Assembly: GCA_029339195.1 (NCBI GenBank)
Contig: JAPTJF010000329.1
Span: 1-64,000, forward strand
DNA from: Micractinium sp. NFX-FRZ
Taxonomy: Eukaryota; Chlorophyta; Trebouxiophyceae; Chlorellales; Chlorellaceae
DNA: 64,000 nucleotides
Direction: 5' to 3'
In this document: piece after piece, positions 1-11,276 of the stretch
How the letters are laid out: each line of letters begins with the position of its first letter
Numbering within the stretch: the first letter of the stretch is position 1
Notes under the pieces: model-generated
Told to the model about the DNA's origin: nothing
The model's database searches: none
What the model saw: the letters and a program-made list of their open reading frames with translations, nothing else
Made by a program: the position numbers and the translations under genes

Positions 1-2
1 CC

Positions 3-3000
3 CGGCCGCCACCCCCACGTCCGCCACCCCGGCCCCCTCCCCCGCGACCGCCCCCTCCCCGACCGCCCCCTCCCAACCCGCCATCGCCGCCACCTCCCCC
101 ACCCGTGCCGCCAGTGCCGCCTGCTGAGCCGCCGCCGCCGTCGCCCCCTCCCCAGCCGCCCAGCCCGCCGCCGGCACCCCCTCCCCCAGACCCTTACTTG
201 GGGTGTCGTGCAAAGCTGCCCCAGTGCACTGACTGCGGTGAGAGCCGTGGCAAGAATAGGGCTGTCTCGCTAAGAACGCAACCGGCTGGCAGCTGCAGCG
301 GCGGGATGCAGCGGCCGGCCGGCTGGCCAGCGCATTGTGCCAGTGCTCTGCCCACCACGTCATCGACCCATTGTCACAAGGCCGCCTGCGCTGGCCTGCC
401 TGCTACGTGCTTCCCCCGTTGCCCTTCTGGCCTGCACCCAGCATCATCTGCACTCTGGTCACCTGCATGCCCTCCCTCGCTTACCACCCGCTGCCCGCCC
501 GCTCAGCGCACTGCACTGGCACCAGGCGCCCTCCTGGCGCGTCTGCTGCTCTCCCCGCCACCTTGCTGCGCGCATACCCCGTTCTCTGTCCGTGCTCCCT
601 CCACCCTTGCAGCCCGAAACGCGGCAGACCCAACGTCCAAGTTCCTCTGCTCCAAGTGCGACCCCTGGTCTGTGCTGAAGAACGACACATACTTTGACAG
701 GGAGCAAATGGATTTTGTGGAGGAGCCCTACTGCGACGGCATCTGCTACTACTACAACAACTTTGGGGTGCTGTTCACAGAGGTGAGGGGCAATGCAACA
801 CCCGCTTTGGCTGGTGAAGGGAATGTAATGCACCCGGTCTGCTCTGCTGGATGAGCCGTACCGCAACGGCCTCTGCTAAAGCACAACACGGTTTATTGCG
901 CCGCACAGAGTGCCGGCCTGCGGCGGCGGCTGGCTGACTGTTGAGCCCATGCCTGATCCGGCCCTGCCCTCTGCAACGCCCGCCTGCAGGACAATGTCAA
1001 CCCTTGCCAGGCCTGCAACGGCTTGGCTGGGTGCACCACCTGCCAGCAGGGCTCTTATGGAGTGCCAGACTCGTACCAGCAGTACAGATACAACATGCCT
1101 GCTGTGGTCACGGCGTGCATGACATGCGGACATTGCGAGGTCAGTGCGGTGTGGTCAGCAGCACACATGCAGGAGGCATGCTGTGGTCACGGCATGCCTT
1201 GTTTGAGCGCATGTGGCAGGTTCAGTGCGTGTCATCCGCAGAGCAGGCGCAGCATGCCTGCTGTGGTCGCCTGAGGCGGGGGACACTGCCAGTTCATACC
1301 AGCGCACGGCACAGCAGGCACAGTGCAATGGCAGAGGGCAGAAGGTAGCGCACTGCATTCGCCAAGCGACTGCAGGCACGCACCTGACACCGCATGCCTC
1401 GCGTCCGCCTGCGCTTGCAACCCACTGGTCCGGCGCCTGCCCTCGCTGCTGCTCCACCCACATGTCCACCCAACCCACCCGCCTGGCCCACACCCGTGTG
1501 CTCCCCAACCACTTGCAGAGAGAAAAGTGCGGCTTGAGGGGCTGCTCATCATGCATGGAGGGCGGCGCCGGCGTGCTTGTAGCGGGCACCCTTTCCCCCA
1601 CAGACCCAGTGCTGTGCCTCACCGAGTTGTGTGAAGACAAGGGTGACACCGGGTTTGCGCCCACCGACGTCAACCGCACGGTGCACATGCCCGCCAGCCT
1701 GCACCTGTGGAGGTAAGTACGCTGGTGTACTTCAGTGTACATCAGTGCTTCAGTACTGTGCTTCAGTATGTCAGTGTACTTCAGTGCGAGCCACGGCATT
1801 CACCTGAACAAGACACATGGTGCACTTGCAAAGACCGTGGTGTGCAGGCCGGGCAGGCGGCTTCAGTGCTTGCCACACCCTGTGCGCCTGTGCCAATCAC
1901 CTGTTCTTTCCTGCAGAAGTTGTGCCGTGGTGTGTGCGTTGTTTCCTCTGCTCAGCTTGGGATGATGCCCAAGTGCTGACTCCCTCCCTGCGCGTGCCCG
2001 CCCACCTCCCCGCCCCTGCCGCAGCTACGCGCCGCACTGCCAGGAGACGGGCACCAGCCGCGCCTGTGAACCCCTGAAGGGCTGCACCGCCTGGTGAGGA
2101 AGGGTCTGTTGGCTGGGGAGGCCATCACAGTACATGTGGTGGCGCTGCCCCTGTATGCTTGGGCCTCTCTTCCTCATGGTATGGCTTGTGTGCCCGGTGC
2201 CTGCCTGCCTGCCTGTCGAGCCTGCCTGCCTGCCTGCATGCATGCATATGCATGCACCCCCTCTCTCAAACTGCCTGTCGCACGCGTACGCACGCTTCCC
2301 GATCTCACACTGCCCCTCGCGCCGCCTCCCCACCCCTGCTGCAGCGACCCTGGGCGCTTCCTGGCCCAGCACCCGCTGGTGGCCAATGCCTCCCTCTGCC
2401 AGCGCTGCGAGGGCTGCCCGCCCGCCCAGTGTGGCAGTTCGGGCTGTGCCTCCTGCCCCGTCCCGGGCTTGGGTGCACTCGTGGCCCTTGCCGAGTACAA
2501 GAATGCCACGGGAGGCGCGGTGTATGCCTGCCGCAACTCCTCGCTTCCGCAGGTGGGAGCACAGCGGGGCGGCCCGGCCTGGCTGGGGTTGCTGCCGAGG
2601 GGTTGTGTGCAGCGCAGGCTGAGGGGTGTGAGTGCGCACAGCACGCTCCCTGTGCTCTGTCCAGCATGCACGTGCTGTGCCTGCCTGCCTCCCCCGTTCA
2701 CCTACCTGCACTGCTACCCCTCCCCACCCCACCCTCCCTCCCCCTCACCTGACCCTCGCACCCTCGTACCCCCCTGCCCTCCCGCCCTACCGCCACCTCA
2801 CCCTTCCGCCCCGCAGGCGTTCAGGGGCCGCGGCTCGCCAGGCCTGCCCGACACCGCGCTCTGGCCGGTCTCAGAGTTTGGCGGCTGTGGCCCTGATGTG
2901 GGGGAGGTTATGCTGGACTGGCGGGGCAACAACAGCGAGCACGACCTCGCCTTTTCCAGCTGGTTTGACCAAGACCTGCAGACAATCGACTTCAACAGCA

Positions 3001-3774
3001 CAACGCTGATGGCATTAACCCTGAACTTTACGTCACGCACGCGGGTGACGGTCACGCTGGCCTACACGGACGCCATCTCCGGCCGCCAGGTGGGAGGGCG
3101 AGGGCAGCACCATGGGGCCAGCACAGGGCCAGCACGTGGGGACTTGTGGCGCGGCTGCAGTGAGTGGCGCGTGCTCATAAAGCAGCCGCGACTGGTGGCA
3201 GTTCGCCATGCTGTGTGGCCTGCCTCCCAAGTGCGCTCACCCCAGTGGCACCCCTGCCTGCCTGCCTTGCCTGCCCGGCCCCCCCCGCCTGCAGCGCGTG
3301 CACAAGGTGACCCAGGGTATGCCGGCGGCCCAGGACCGCGTGTGCGTCACCGTTCGCAACCAAGTGGCCAGCATTCCTGAGAATGCACGCATGGCAGCGC
3401 AGCTGACCGTCATCAACAAGGCCGGGAAGAAAGTGCTGCTGCGGTTTGACGGGCAACCGTCGCTCACGCCACGGACAAATGCAACCAGCGGCGGCACGTT
3501 TGCTGGCGGTGGCGTCACCGTGCGGGGTCGGGACGGCGCAGTGATTGCCTCGCCCGCCAACGGGGTGCAGTGGCTGAATGGGGAGAACACGGTCCTGTTG
3601 CCGGCGCCAGTAGAGTGGCAGGCCCTCATGCCCAAGCCGCCTCCACCCCCGCGTCCACCGCCGCCACCCCCAAAGCGGCCGCCGCCTCCCATAAAGAGGC
3701 CCCCGCCTCCGCCGCCACCCAAGCGGCCACCTCCTCCCAAGCGGCCACCGCCGCCGACGCGGACTGTGGGGTAG
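3..3774 (+). CDS. Secreted hydroxyproline-rich, Cys-rich cell-wall glycoprotein (5' partial)
   Basis: Eight exons join in frame: 3-237, 613-782, 990-1139, 1519-1712, 2025-2093, 2345-2552, 2817-3089 and 3295-3774 (TAG). This gives about 592 residues in the window, and the start lies upstream of base 1. The order is an N-terminal Pro-rich tract with PPP runs separated by R or S, a middle region of clustered cysteines (for example NPCQACNGLAGCTTC in exon 3 and CSSC in exon 4), a Cys-poor part with several N-x-S/T sites that may be a beta-sandwich, and a C-terminal tail of KRPPPP-type repeats. Two Pro-rich modules around a folded core are typical of algal extracellular-matrix glycoproteins such as pherophorin-like HRGPs, so a wall role is inferred. 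No catalytic motif is visible and the central domain is not one I can name. The splice phases agree throughout, so the exon chain is reliable even though the family is not. Confidence 0.7.
1096..1275 (+). repeat. Decayed tandem copies of exon 3 tail in the HRGP intron
   Basis: The end of exon 3 (CATGCCTGCTGTGGTCACGG at 1096, donor at 1140) is echoed at about 1181 (GCATGCTGTGGTCACGGCAT) and again at about 1251 (GCATGCCTGCTGTGGTCGCC) inside the following intron. The 1181 copy also carries a donor-like GCAG/GTTCAGTGCG, comparable with the real GCGAG/GTCAGTGCG. Confidence 0.55.
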
Positions 3775-4380
3775 CTCGTGTCTCACGCTGCCCTCTTGTA
3801 TCTCTGCTGCTGCCCGTGTGCATTTTGTGCTTCCGCTGCCCCTGCTGGTCCATCCTTGTATTCCTTTTAAACCCCTCTTGTACTTCTGTCTGAACTGCCT
3901 GCCGAATGATCTGTCCGTGCCCCGTTTCGCCTTTACAACTGACTTTGACAGCCCACCATCTCACTTGGCTGCCACCAAGGCCACTGTTGATATCAGCATA
4001 CACACGCTGGCAAACAGCAATTTGGCCTGCCCTGTGCCTTTGCTGTACACATACACATACACCAGAGTGGTTACTGCTCACGCTGCATGCTGCCCCTGCA
4101 CTCACCCTTTGGGACAATGTAGAACACGCTCCCACTGAGCACGTTGTGTTACAGTTGAGAAGTCAGCAGCAAAGAATCAAAGGGGGGGCGGTACAAAGGG
4201 AGGATGCCGAGCAACAAACAAGAAAGCAAACAAACACAGTAGGCTGTGCTGGGGTAGGGTGTGAGGCAACAGCTTGGAGGCCAAGGCCCGGCAGCTTCCG
4301 AGCGCAGCGGCTCCCTGAATTGTTGTCCACTGCTATGTGCCAGGGCTGCCTTCCGTCCCGGCTGCACCCAGGCGCCGGGC
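3775..4380. other. Convergent 3' intergenic region (HRGP / ArfGAP)
   Basis: No reading frame here is supported by motifs or splice structure. It presumably holds the two 3' UTRs. A TGTAA on the minus strand at 4153-4149 fits as the ArfGAP polyadenylation signal. Confidence 0.5.
4149..4153 (-). terminator. TGTAA polyadenylation signal for the ArfGAP gene
   Basis: TGTAA read on the minus strand lies about 230 nt after the proposed ArfGAP stop at 4381. TGTAA is the usual poly(A) signal of chlorophyte nuclear genes. Confidence 0.45.
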
Positions 4381-7300
4381 TCAGTATCCGCCCTGCAGAG
4401 AGAGGTTGCGCCAGCGGAGCAGTGGTTGGCAGCAGGCAGCCCAATGAGCCGCTCTGCAACCGCGCAGGAGCTGCAGTGTCGTACCAGCACGCTCACGCAT
4501 GCATGCACTTCCAGCACACACACACAGGGGCCATCCGCCGCCAACTGCAAAAGCAGAGGGTGTACCTCCACCAACCCGCACCCAGAGCGCCCGCCCACCT
4601 GCAGGTCCCGCATGAAGCTCTGTGCCATGCGGGACAGCTTGGTGCCCGCCTGGCTGGCAATCTGCAGCAACAGAAGAAGTGGTGCGCCGGGTGAGGCGCA
4701 CAAGCAGCGGTAGGCAGTGGTATGGAGTAGCACTGGAGAGCGGGAGCTGCGGGGAGCGCTGCTGGGCTGCTTCAGAGGCAAGGAAGCCCCCTCTCGTCAC
4801 TGCCATGCAGCACAACAGTTTTGATCCCAAGCATCAGCCATCCAATCATCTGGTTGACGGACGCATGCCGCCTGCTGTCGGTTGGTCGACCATGGGACGT
4901 CAGGTCCCCCGCACACCTACACAACCCATTGCATTTGGATCAACAGGAAACCCTTCCACCCCCACCCCACCTGCTTGATTGAGTCCATGTCCTGCTTGGC
5001 CGTGATGCTGATCTTGTTGACCAGGTCACCCGCAGACATGTCCAGGTCACGGCTGGAGGAGCCGCTGGCGCCGCCGCCGCCGCCCTGGCTGGCGTGGCGC
5101 TGCTCCCGCCCAAAGTAGGCGTCTGAAGAGATGGCGCCTGCCCCCTGCACATGTGGAACCAAGCAGTGCCCGATGTGTGGTGTTAATGGCGACATCAGCG
5201 CTCTGAGTGCGCCAGAGTTTGCGCACAAGAAGTGGACGTCCGAGGGGAGGGCGCCGTGCGCGGCAGGGAGAGGCCAGCAAAGGTTGGGCAGTAAAAGATG
5301 TTGAACAGCCAGCAGCAACAATCCATCCACTAACTGTCGCGCAGCAGGAAGAGGCCATAACTCAGCAGTTCAACTGTCGCTTCGCCGGCGGCAGTCGACG
5401 CGGCGCGCCTGCTCATCCCAGCAAGTTCCCTCGTGTCCCACCTGTTCCCACCCTTGTCCCCAGGCACTCGCGCGTCCCTCCTGAAACTGCCTCCCACCCT
5501 CCCGCCCCGGCCCCGCCCACTGCCTACCGAGAACTGCTGCAGCCGCTGCTGCTTCTCGTAATCGCTCTCCTGGCTGTCCCCCCCGTGGAAGGCGGAGGAG
5601 GAGATGGACTTGGCGTTGCCAAACCGCTGCTGCGCCAGCCCGGGCCCAGCCTCCGCCTTGGGCTTGGCAGCAGTGCCGGAGCCGTAGCCGCCGCTGCGGC
5701 CGCCGCCCATGCCGCCGCCGCCGCCCATGGAGGACTGCTTGTCTGCAGACAAGCGGGCACATGGCAAGGGTGAGTGCATTGGGCAGGGGCTGCGACAACC
5801 AGCACCTGCTGCCGGCCCAGTTGCCTGCACAGTGCCCACACCCGCATCCAAGCGGCTGCAGAGCACGATGATAACCAACCACCTTGCTGCCCAGCAATAC
5901 CCAACCCGCACGACTAAACCCGGTCCGTCACCACGCCACCCATCATCCACAGCGCACCCAGCGAGCGCGACGACCCTCCCGTTGGGTTGGAGAAAAAGTC
6001 GTCTGCCGCGTTCAGCGTGAGGTGCCCGTCCTTGCCGCGTGCAAAGGCGGGCTTCTTCTCCTCAAGCGCATCCATGGTGAAGCGGGAGCCGGCGGGGGCT
6101 GCAGGCGCCACCGCCGCCCCCTGGTCTACCTGTTGCATTGGCAAGGGGTGGAGAGCGATGCAGGGCAGGCAGTGAGATGGAGCGCTGCAGCGCAGTGCCC
6201 GACGGTCATGGCCCGGTCCATCTGTTTGTGGTGGGGGAAGAAGCTAGGCGGCAGGACAACCGACGGTGCAGGACAGGGTGCGAGCAGGGCAGGGGCACGC
6301 TGGCCACGTTCAAGGGTGCCGCCTGCAGAGCTGCACGCATACCCGTGCAACCCACCGTATCAACACTGCTGAAGCCAGCTGCCTGCCCCACCCCAGCCAG
6401 CCATGACGCATCAACCAGGCACAGCCCAGCAGCCGCGGGCGGGGCTCACCGAGGGCAGCCCGGCGTCAGGTGCTGGCGCCGCCTCCTCCTGTGGTGCCTG
6501 GTCAAACAGCGCCTCATCCACCTTGACCGCCATCTTCTTCACACCCAGCCCAGTGCCCTTGCCAGCACCCGGCTTGCGCGACGCCAGCAGCCGCGGCTTG
6601 CCTGCTGGCGCACGCGCCGCCGCGCTGCTGCTGCTGGCGGCGGGCGTCGCCGCCGGGGCCACTGCCGCCGGCTCTGCAGGCTTGGCTGCTGCTGCCCCCG
6701 CACCGTTGCTGGCAGCAGCGGGGGCCGCGGGTGCTGCTGCAGCGGCGGCAGCAGGCGGAGGCGCCGCAATGCTGCCCCACAGGCTCTGGCCCGGCTGCTG
6801 CGGCGAGAAGGAAGGCGAGCCAGGCTCGCCGGCACCGGCAGCACCCAGCTTGGCTCCATCCTTCTCTAGCTGCTTGCGGTACAGCTGGGCAGCGCGGGAG
6901 GTGTACTTGGCCTCAATCTTGTCGCTGCCCACCTGGAGCAATGGCACGGAATGAGCAGGCGGCAAGCCAAAGTCAGGGGGTAGGGAAGGTATGTCCACTA
7001 GAGGGCAGCATGGGGAAGCATGTGGCAACACCAGCGGATTGGGCGGCGGGATGGGGGGCCTTTTGAGTACACACGTGCGCCCCAACAGCAGGCTCGGCAG
7101 CCGCGCCATGGGAGTGCTCGGCGCGCACCTCATCCCAGCCGTGCTGCTTGAAAAAGGTGCGGGCGCGCTGATTGCCGCCCACCGCCATCAGCCGCAGCTG
7201 CTCCTCGCTCCATGTGTCCAGTGTGGTGGACCTGGCGGTGGCAAGGAAGGCAGTGGCGGCGGCAGGAGGCCGTTGGGCAGGGGAGGCCGTGCCGGCGGTG

Positions 7301-8132
7301 CCGGCAGCACAAGAAGATCCATAAGGCATGCGCTGGCACAACGTGTTGCGCAACAGCTATGGGCTTCATAAATGCAGTCGGGCGATGAAGCTTGCACAAT
7401 TCAGAGCTACATTGGCGACTCCAATGTGCGCTGCCTCGGGCGGCACGCAGCAGGCGGCGGGTCGGTGGCACACGGCGGGTGGCCGCCGCCGGCATCCTGC
7501 GCACCTCACGAAGCTGAGGTGCACACCCAGGCTGCGGTGGATGCCGGCGCAGGAGAGGCAGATGAAGACGCCATAGGGGACGGACGCCCAGGTGGGGTTC
7601 TTCGCTGTGGCGGCGGCAATGGGAGGCAAGGGCGGCGGTGAGTGCTGGCACCCGCAGAGCGCCTCGGAGCATTCTGCCCACACTTTGCAGCCCTTGCTAT
7701 TGTCACGATCAACTAGCCCTGCACCCTGTTCTGCTGCTGGCACCACCCCGACCAACTCTTCCCGCGCAGGGCCTACCTGGACAGTCAAAGCAGCTCTGCA
7801 GTTGGGACATCGGACGTGGGGAGCAGGAGAGGGACGGGGGGAAGGAGTGAAAGCCGGCAGGCACGGCAGCGACAGGCAGCACCGAGGGGAAGCGGGCGCG
7901 GGGTGCGCAGGGCGACGGGGTGTGCCCTCTGTCCTCCTACAGGCCCGTCATACAGCGATCTACGGCCCTAGCGCAGCAAAGGCGCCGCGGGGACGGCTTT
8001 TGGAGGGGGCACAGACCGTTGGGGGCACGTTCGCGGGCTGCAAGCAATCAGGCGATCCCAACAGCCCCGCACCTTGTTCTCCGGCTTGCTGCGCAGCCGC
8101 TTGAAGAGCGTGTCTCTGTCTAGCAGCGCCAT
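4381..8132 (-). CDS. ADP-ribosylation factor GTPase-activating protein, GLO3/ARFGAP2-3 (AGD8-10) type
   Basis: Ten exons close in frame (466 aa): 8132-8073, 7795-7777, 7604-7505, 7231-7129, 6932-6450, 6129-5958, 5742-5528, 5144-4971, 4661-4599 and 4392-4381. The start [13 protein letters not shown] resembles other AGD8-type proteins. The ArfGAP zinc finger is C22-x2-C25-x16-C42-x2-C45, followed by [14 protein letters not shown] with the arginine finger at R50, its standard position. The middle (exon 5) is Ala/Pro-rich and low complexity. The second half has ISSDAYFGR and [10 protein letters not shown], the Ser-rich repeats of the Glo3 motif that recognises COPI coat and cargo. By family, it stimulates GTP hydrolysis on Arf1 at the Golgi and in COPI vesicles. 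The last coding exon (GGY-stop) rests on one strong acceptor and is the least certain part. The gene is divergent from HOP2, with 252 bp between start codons. Confidence 0.88.
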
Positions 8133-8384
8133 AGCGAACACAGCCGTCCTGGAGGCCCTGCGCGGCTTCTGGCACGGCGCTGCTATCAAAAGCTGGCTCT
8201 GGCAGCCTCAAGGGGCTGTGGGAAGGCAGGGCGGGGCACAGCACGGCACAGCATGTCGCCTGAAATGGTTCGCAGCTTTGGGCCTCCCCAATCAGTGTTG
8301 CAAGGTTTGATCAATAACTGCGCTTCTGCAGCCCGGGACGGGAGGCGACGGCGCAAGTTCAATCCAGTCCTCGAGACAGGCAGG

Positions 8385-10857
8385 ATGAGCTCGGCCGAGA
8401 AGCTGGTACTGGACCTGGTGGCGGGCCAGAACCGGCCCTACAATGTGCAGGTGAGGCGGCGGCGGTGGCGGTGGCGGCGGTGCAAGGTGCAGGCACGCCA
8501 CCTGCCGCTCACTGCTCACGCCCCGACCATCTTTGCGTGCAGCTCGTGGCGGACATGCTGGCCACCAAGGGCGTGAAGAAGCCGGCGGCGGAGAAGGCGC
8601 TGGAGGCGCTGGCGGAGCAGGGCAAGCTGGTGGGTGCTGCAAGCGGGGGCGGCAGGCCTTGCCTGGGAGGGCTTGGCATGCGGCACTGGCAGGCCGGCAG
8701 TGCGACCCGTGCCCCGTTCCTATAAACAGGCCCTTCTTGCCTCCTCACATTGTATTGCACACATTTGAGTGCCACACCTGTGGGATGCCCTGCTGGTTCG
8801 CCCGACGCTGCCCCGGCTTGCTGGCGCCCCCTCCTCTCCCCAGCCTCTCTTGCTCGCTCATGAGCTGGCTGCACCCCGCCACCTCCACTTCTCCTGTTCC
8901 CTGACCTCCTGAATTCGCTGAGCCATCTTCCCTGCTGCAGCTTCACATGGCTTTATTAGAAATCCAACTTGTGCATCCCTTCGCATGACTGGCTTCACCT
9001 TTGCTGTGTTGCCGTACGCAACTGTTTGACTGGCCAAGGTATGTGCCCCTGTCGGCAGGTGCGCAAGGAGTTTGGAAAGACCAAGATCTTCATCCCCTCC
9101 CAGGAGGGCCTGGCGGCGCTGACCCCGGAGCAAAGCGCGGCGCAGCAGCAGCGCATCAAAGAGCTGGGGGAGCAGTGCCGGGGAGAGGACGAGGCGGTGG
9201 CGGCGCTGAAGCGAGGTACGGGGGTTGCCGCGTCTGGCTGCTGTGGTTGGGCACAGGGGTGCTGCTGTGGCTGGGGAGAGGCTCTGGCAAAGGAGTGGGT
9301 GCTGAAAGCTGGGTGCTGAAAGCTGAGCAGTAGGAGCAGCGCGCGTCAAGGAGCTGGGGGAAGGGTGCAGCAGACGAGGCCGGCGGCAGCGAGCGAGGTG
9401 GGTGCAGGCAGGTCATTTGCAGGGTGGGTGCAGGCAGATCAGCCGCAGGGAGGGTTTGGTGCTGCCGTTGTGGGCTTGGGTTGCTATTCCGGTGGTGGGC
9501 GGCAAGCATCTTGCTGGGCCGCAAGCGTCCGCTGGGTGCCACGACTCCCTAGGTTCTCAATGCGCACGGCCAGCGACACACAGGTCCCCCCACGGCCTAC
9601 ATGTACAAGGTTAACACGAGTCCGAGGTCACCCTTTCAGCTGCCACCCTGCTGCCGACCCGTCCAGTGCTGTCCTCTGCCAGCTTTAGTCCCACCTGGGA
9701 TGGTAGGATCAAAACCATGCCCAGCATCCATCCTGCATGCCGGCGCCAGTCCTCATAACCGCGCTGTGCATGCTGTGCTGTGCCGCCCGCCCTGTGCTGC
9801 CCGCAGAGGTTGCATCTGCCAACTCCAGCCTCAGCGTGGGCCAGATTCGAGGCAAGATCAGCGAGCTGCAGGCGGCGCAGGCGGGCAATGACAAGAAGCT
9901 GGCGGCGCTGCGGGGCGACGGGGCGCGCCTGGTGTCGGCGGCAGATGTGGCAAAAGCAGAGAAGGTGGGTGAGGTGGGGGCTCGACCTACCGCACTGGCG
10001 TGCTGTGAAGGTGGGGTGGGCAGGGCGGTGTCGGATGTGCACGCAGCTGAGAAGGGTGTGGGGTTGGGGGTAGCTGAAGGGATGGGGGAGTTGGGAAGGA
10101 GAGGCGGTGGGCGGAGCGAAGGTGTAAGGGTGCTGGGGCAGTGTGATGTACATCGCTTGCCAGTTCTGTGTGTGCTAGGCTGGCGGGCCCATGCTCACCA
10201 ACCATCACGTCTGCCCCCGCCTCGGACCCTCCCCTCCCCCATTACCCCAATTTATAGCTACTGCTGCTGCTGCTGCTGCTGCCCCTCCGATGCAGGCCTG
10301 CCACACAATGGTGGATGCGTGGGGGCGGCACCGCCGGCAGTTCCGCGCTGTGTGGGACGCTGTGTCAGAGGGGATCGAGGGCAAGGAGGTGAGCGGGCAC
10401 TCAGCTCATGGTACTGCTGCATGGCATGGGGAGGTGCAGGCGACCAGGGCAGCGCAGCCTGGTGGGTGGCCTGCCGTGAATTTCTGCAAGTGTGCACTGC
10501 CCCCAGTGTGCTCTCTGTAGGCCATTCCGCTGGAGCAGCTGGGCCTTGCAACCTTGCCTTACTCACCCCCCAAACTGCCTTGCCTGCCCCAACCTGCTTC
10601 AACTGCCTCACCGCCTCACTGCCTCATTTGATGCTTCACGTCGGCAGCGGTTTGAGGAGGTTCCGTTCCCTCTGCCGGTGCAAGGGGGTACTTGACGAGG
10701 TCTAATCCCTAACATTTCTCCCTTCCTCTCTGTCTGCCCATCCCCTCCGCAGGAGGCCGTGTTTGAGGAGATGGGAGTGGACAGCGACAAGGCGGTGGGG
10801 GCCGACCTGGAGGGTGCCAAGGCGCTGGTGCAGCCGCCCAAGAAGCTCAGGCGGTGA
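8385..10857 (+). CDS. HOP2: Meiotic homologous-pairing protein HOP2 (PSMC3IP/TBPIP family)
   Basis: Six exons, 8385-8450, 8543-8629, 9059-9215, 9807-9964, 10296-10388 and 10753-10857, encode about 221 aa, close to the 217-226 aa usual for HOP2. The N-terminus (QNRPYNVQLVADML, then EKALEALAEQGKL and VRKEFGKTKIFIP) is the winged-helix DNA-binding domain. A Gln/Glu/Lys-rich coiled coil follows in exons 3-4, then W/R-rich helices (VDAWGRHRRQFRAVWDAV) and the FEEMGVDSD motif typical of the C-terminus. HOP2 acts in the nucleus with MND1 to load RAD51/DMC1 filaments onto duplex DNA during meiosis. An in-frame ATG at 8253 is possible, but the family's N-terminus fits 8385. No frameshift or internal stop is seen, so the gene looks functional. 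Confidence 0.9.
9140..9402 (+). repeat. Decayed copy of HOP2 exon 3 tail within its own intron
   Basis: Exon 3 from about 9152 (GCATCAAAGAGCTGGGGGAG, ending GAAGCGAG/GTACGG at 9215) is partly repeated at about 9345-9400 (GCGTCAAGGAGCTGGGGGAA, ending AGCGAGCGAG/GTGGGT). The copy has indels and substitutions, and it still ends in a donor-like GAG/GT. Confidence 0.6.
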
Positions 10858-11276
10858 TGGTGCCGTCGCGCCAGCATGGCACTCTGCCGCCGCGCCACGT
10901 CAGCACCCCTCCCCCATCGCGTCACGCCAGTACAGCATCGCAGGGGGAAGGCGTCAGAAGCCGGCTTCTTAGTGGCCTGCTACTCGATCTGACTGCTAGA
11001 CTTGACTGAACGGACTACATCCTCGCAGGCACTTGCACTCTCATTACACCATCATCATCATCATCGTCACAACCCAACTGCTTTACGCCCACTTTTGCTC
11101 TGCTCTGCTGTTCTTGCAATGCTCAGTTCTCCTGCACCCCTCCTTGGCCGGCTGCCACTCTCTAACACCAGTGCTGTTCACAAGATGTATAGAAAATGCA
11201 ATCCAAAACTGAACGGCAGCAGAACAAACAGCAGCATAACCAGAAGCAAGCACAGGGAAAGGAACATATGGCAGCA
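10858..11276. other. Convergent 3' intergenic region (HOP2 / FURRY)
   Basis: No supportable gene lies here. It presumably contains both 3' UTRs. It includes a short CAT trinucleotide run (about 11051-11065) and a minus-strand TGTAA. Confidence 0.5.
11044..11048 (-). terminator. TGTAA polyadenylation signal for the FURRY gene
   Basis: TGTAA read on the minus strand lies about 230 nt after the FURRY stop at 11277, the same distance as for the ArfGAP gene. Confidence 0.45.

Noticed and set aside
2094..3380. 428-codon plus-strand open frame in the HRGP gene
   Set aside because: It reads through introns. Donor and acceptor phases and the Cys/Pro pattern support the spliced model instead.
8253..8384. 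Upstream ATG for HOP2
   Set aside because: It is in frame, but the added 44 residues are not typical of the family, and the second ATG matches the usual N-terminus.
10255..10285. CTG repeat before HOP2 exon 5
   Set aside because: It is a short microsatellite forming part of the intron's 3' tract; no other function is visible.
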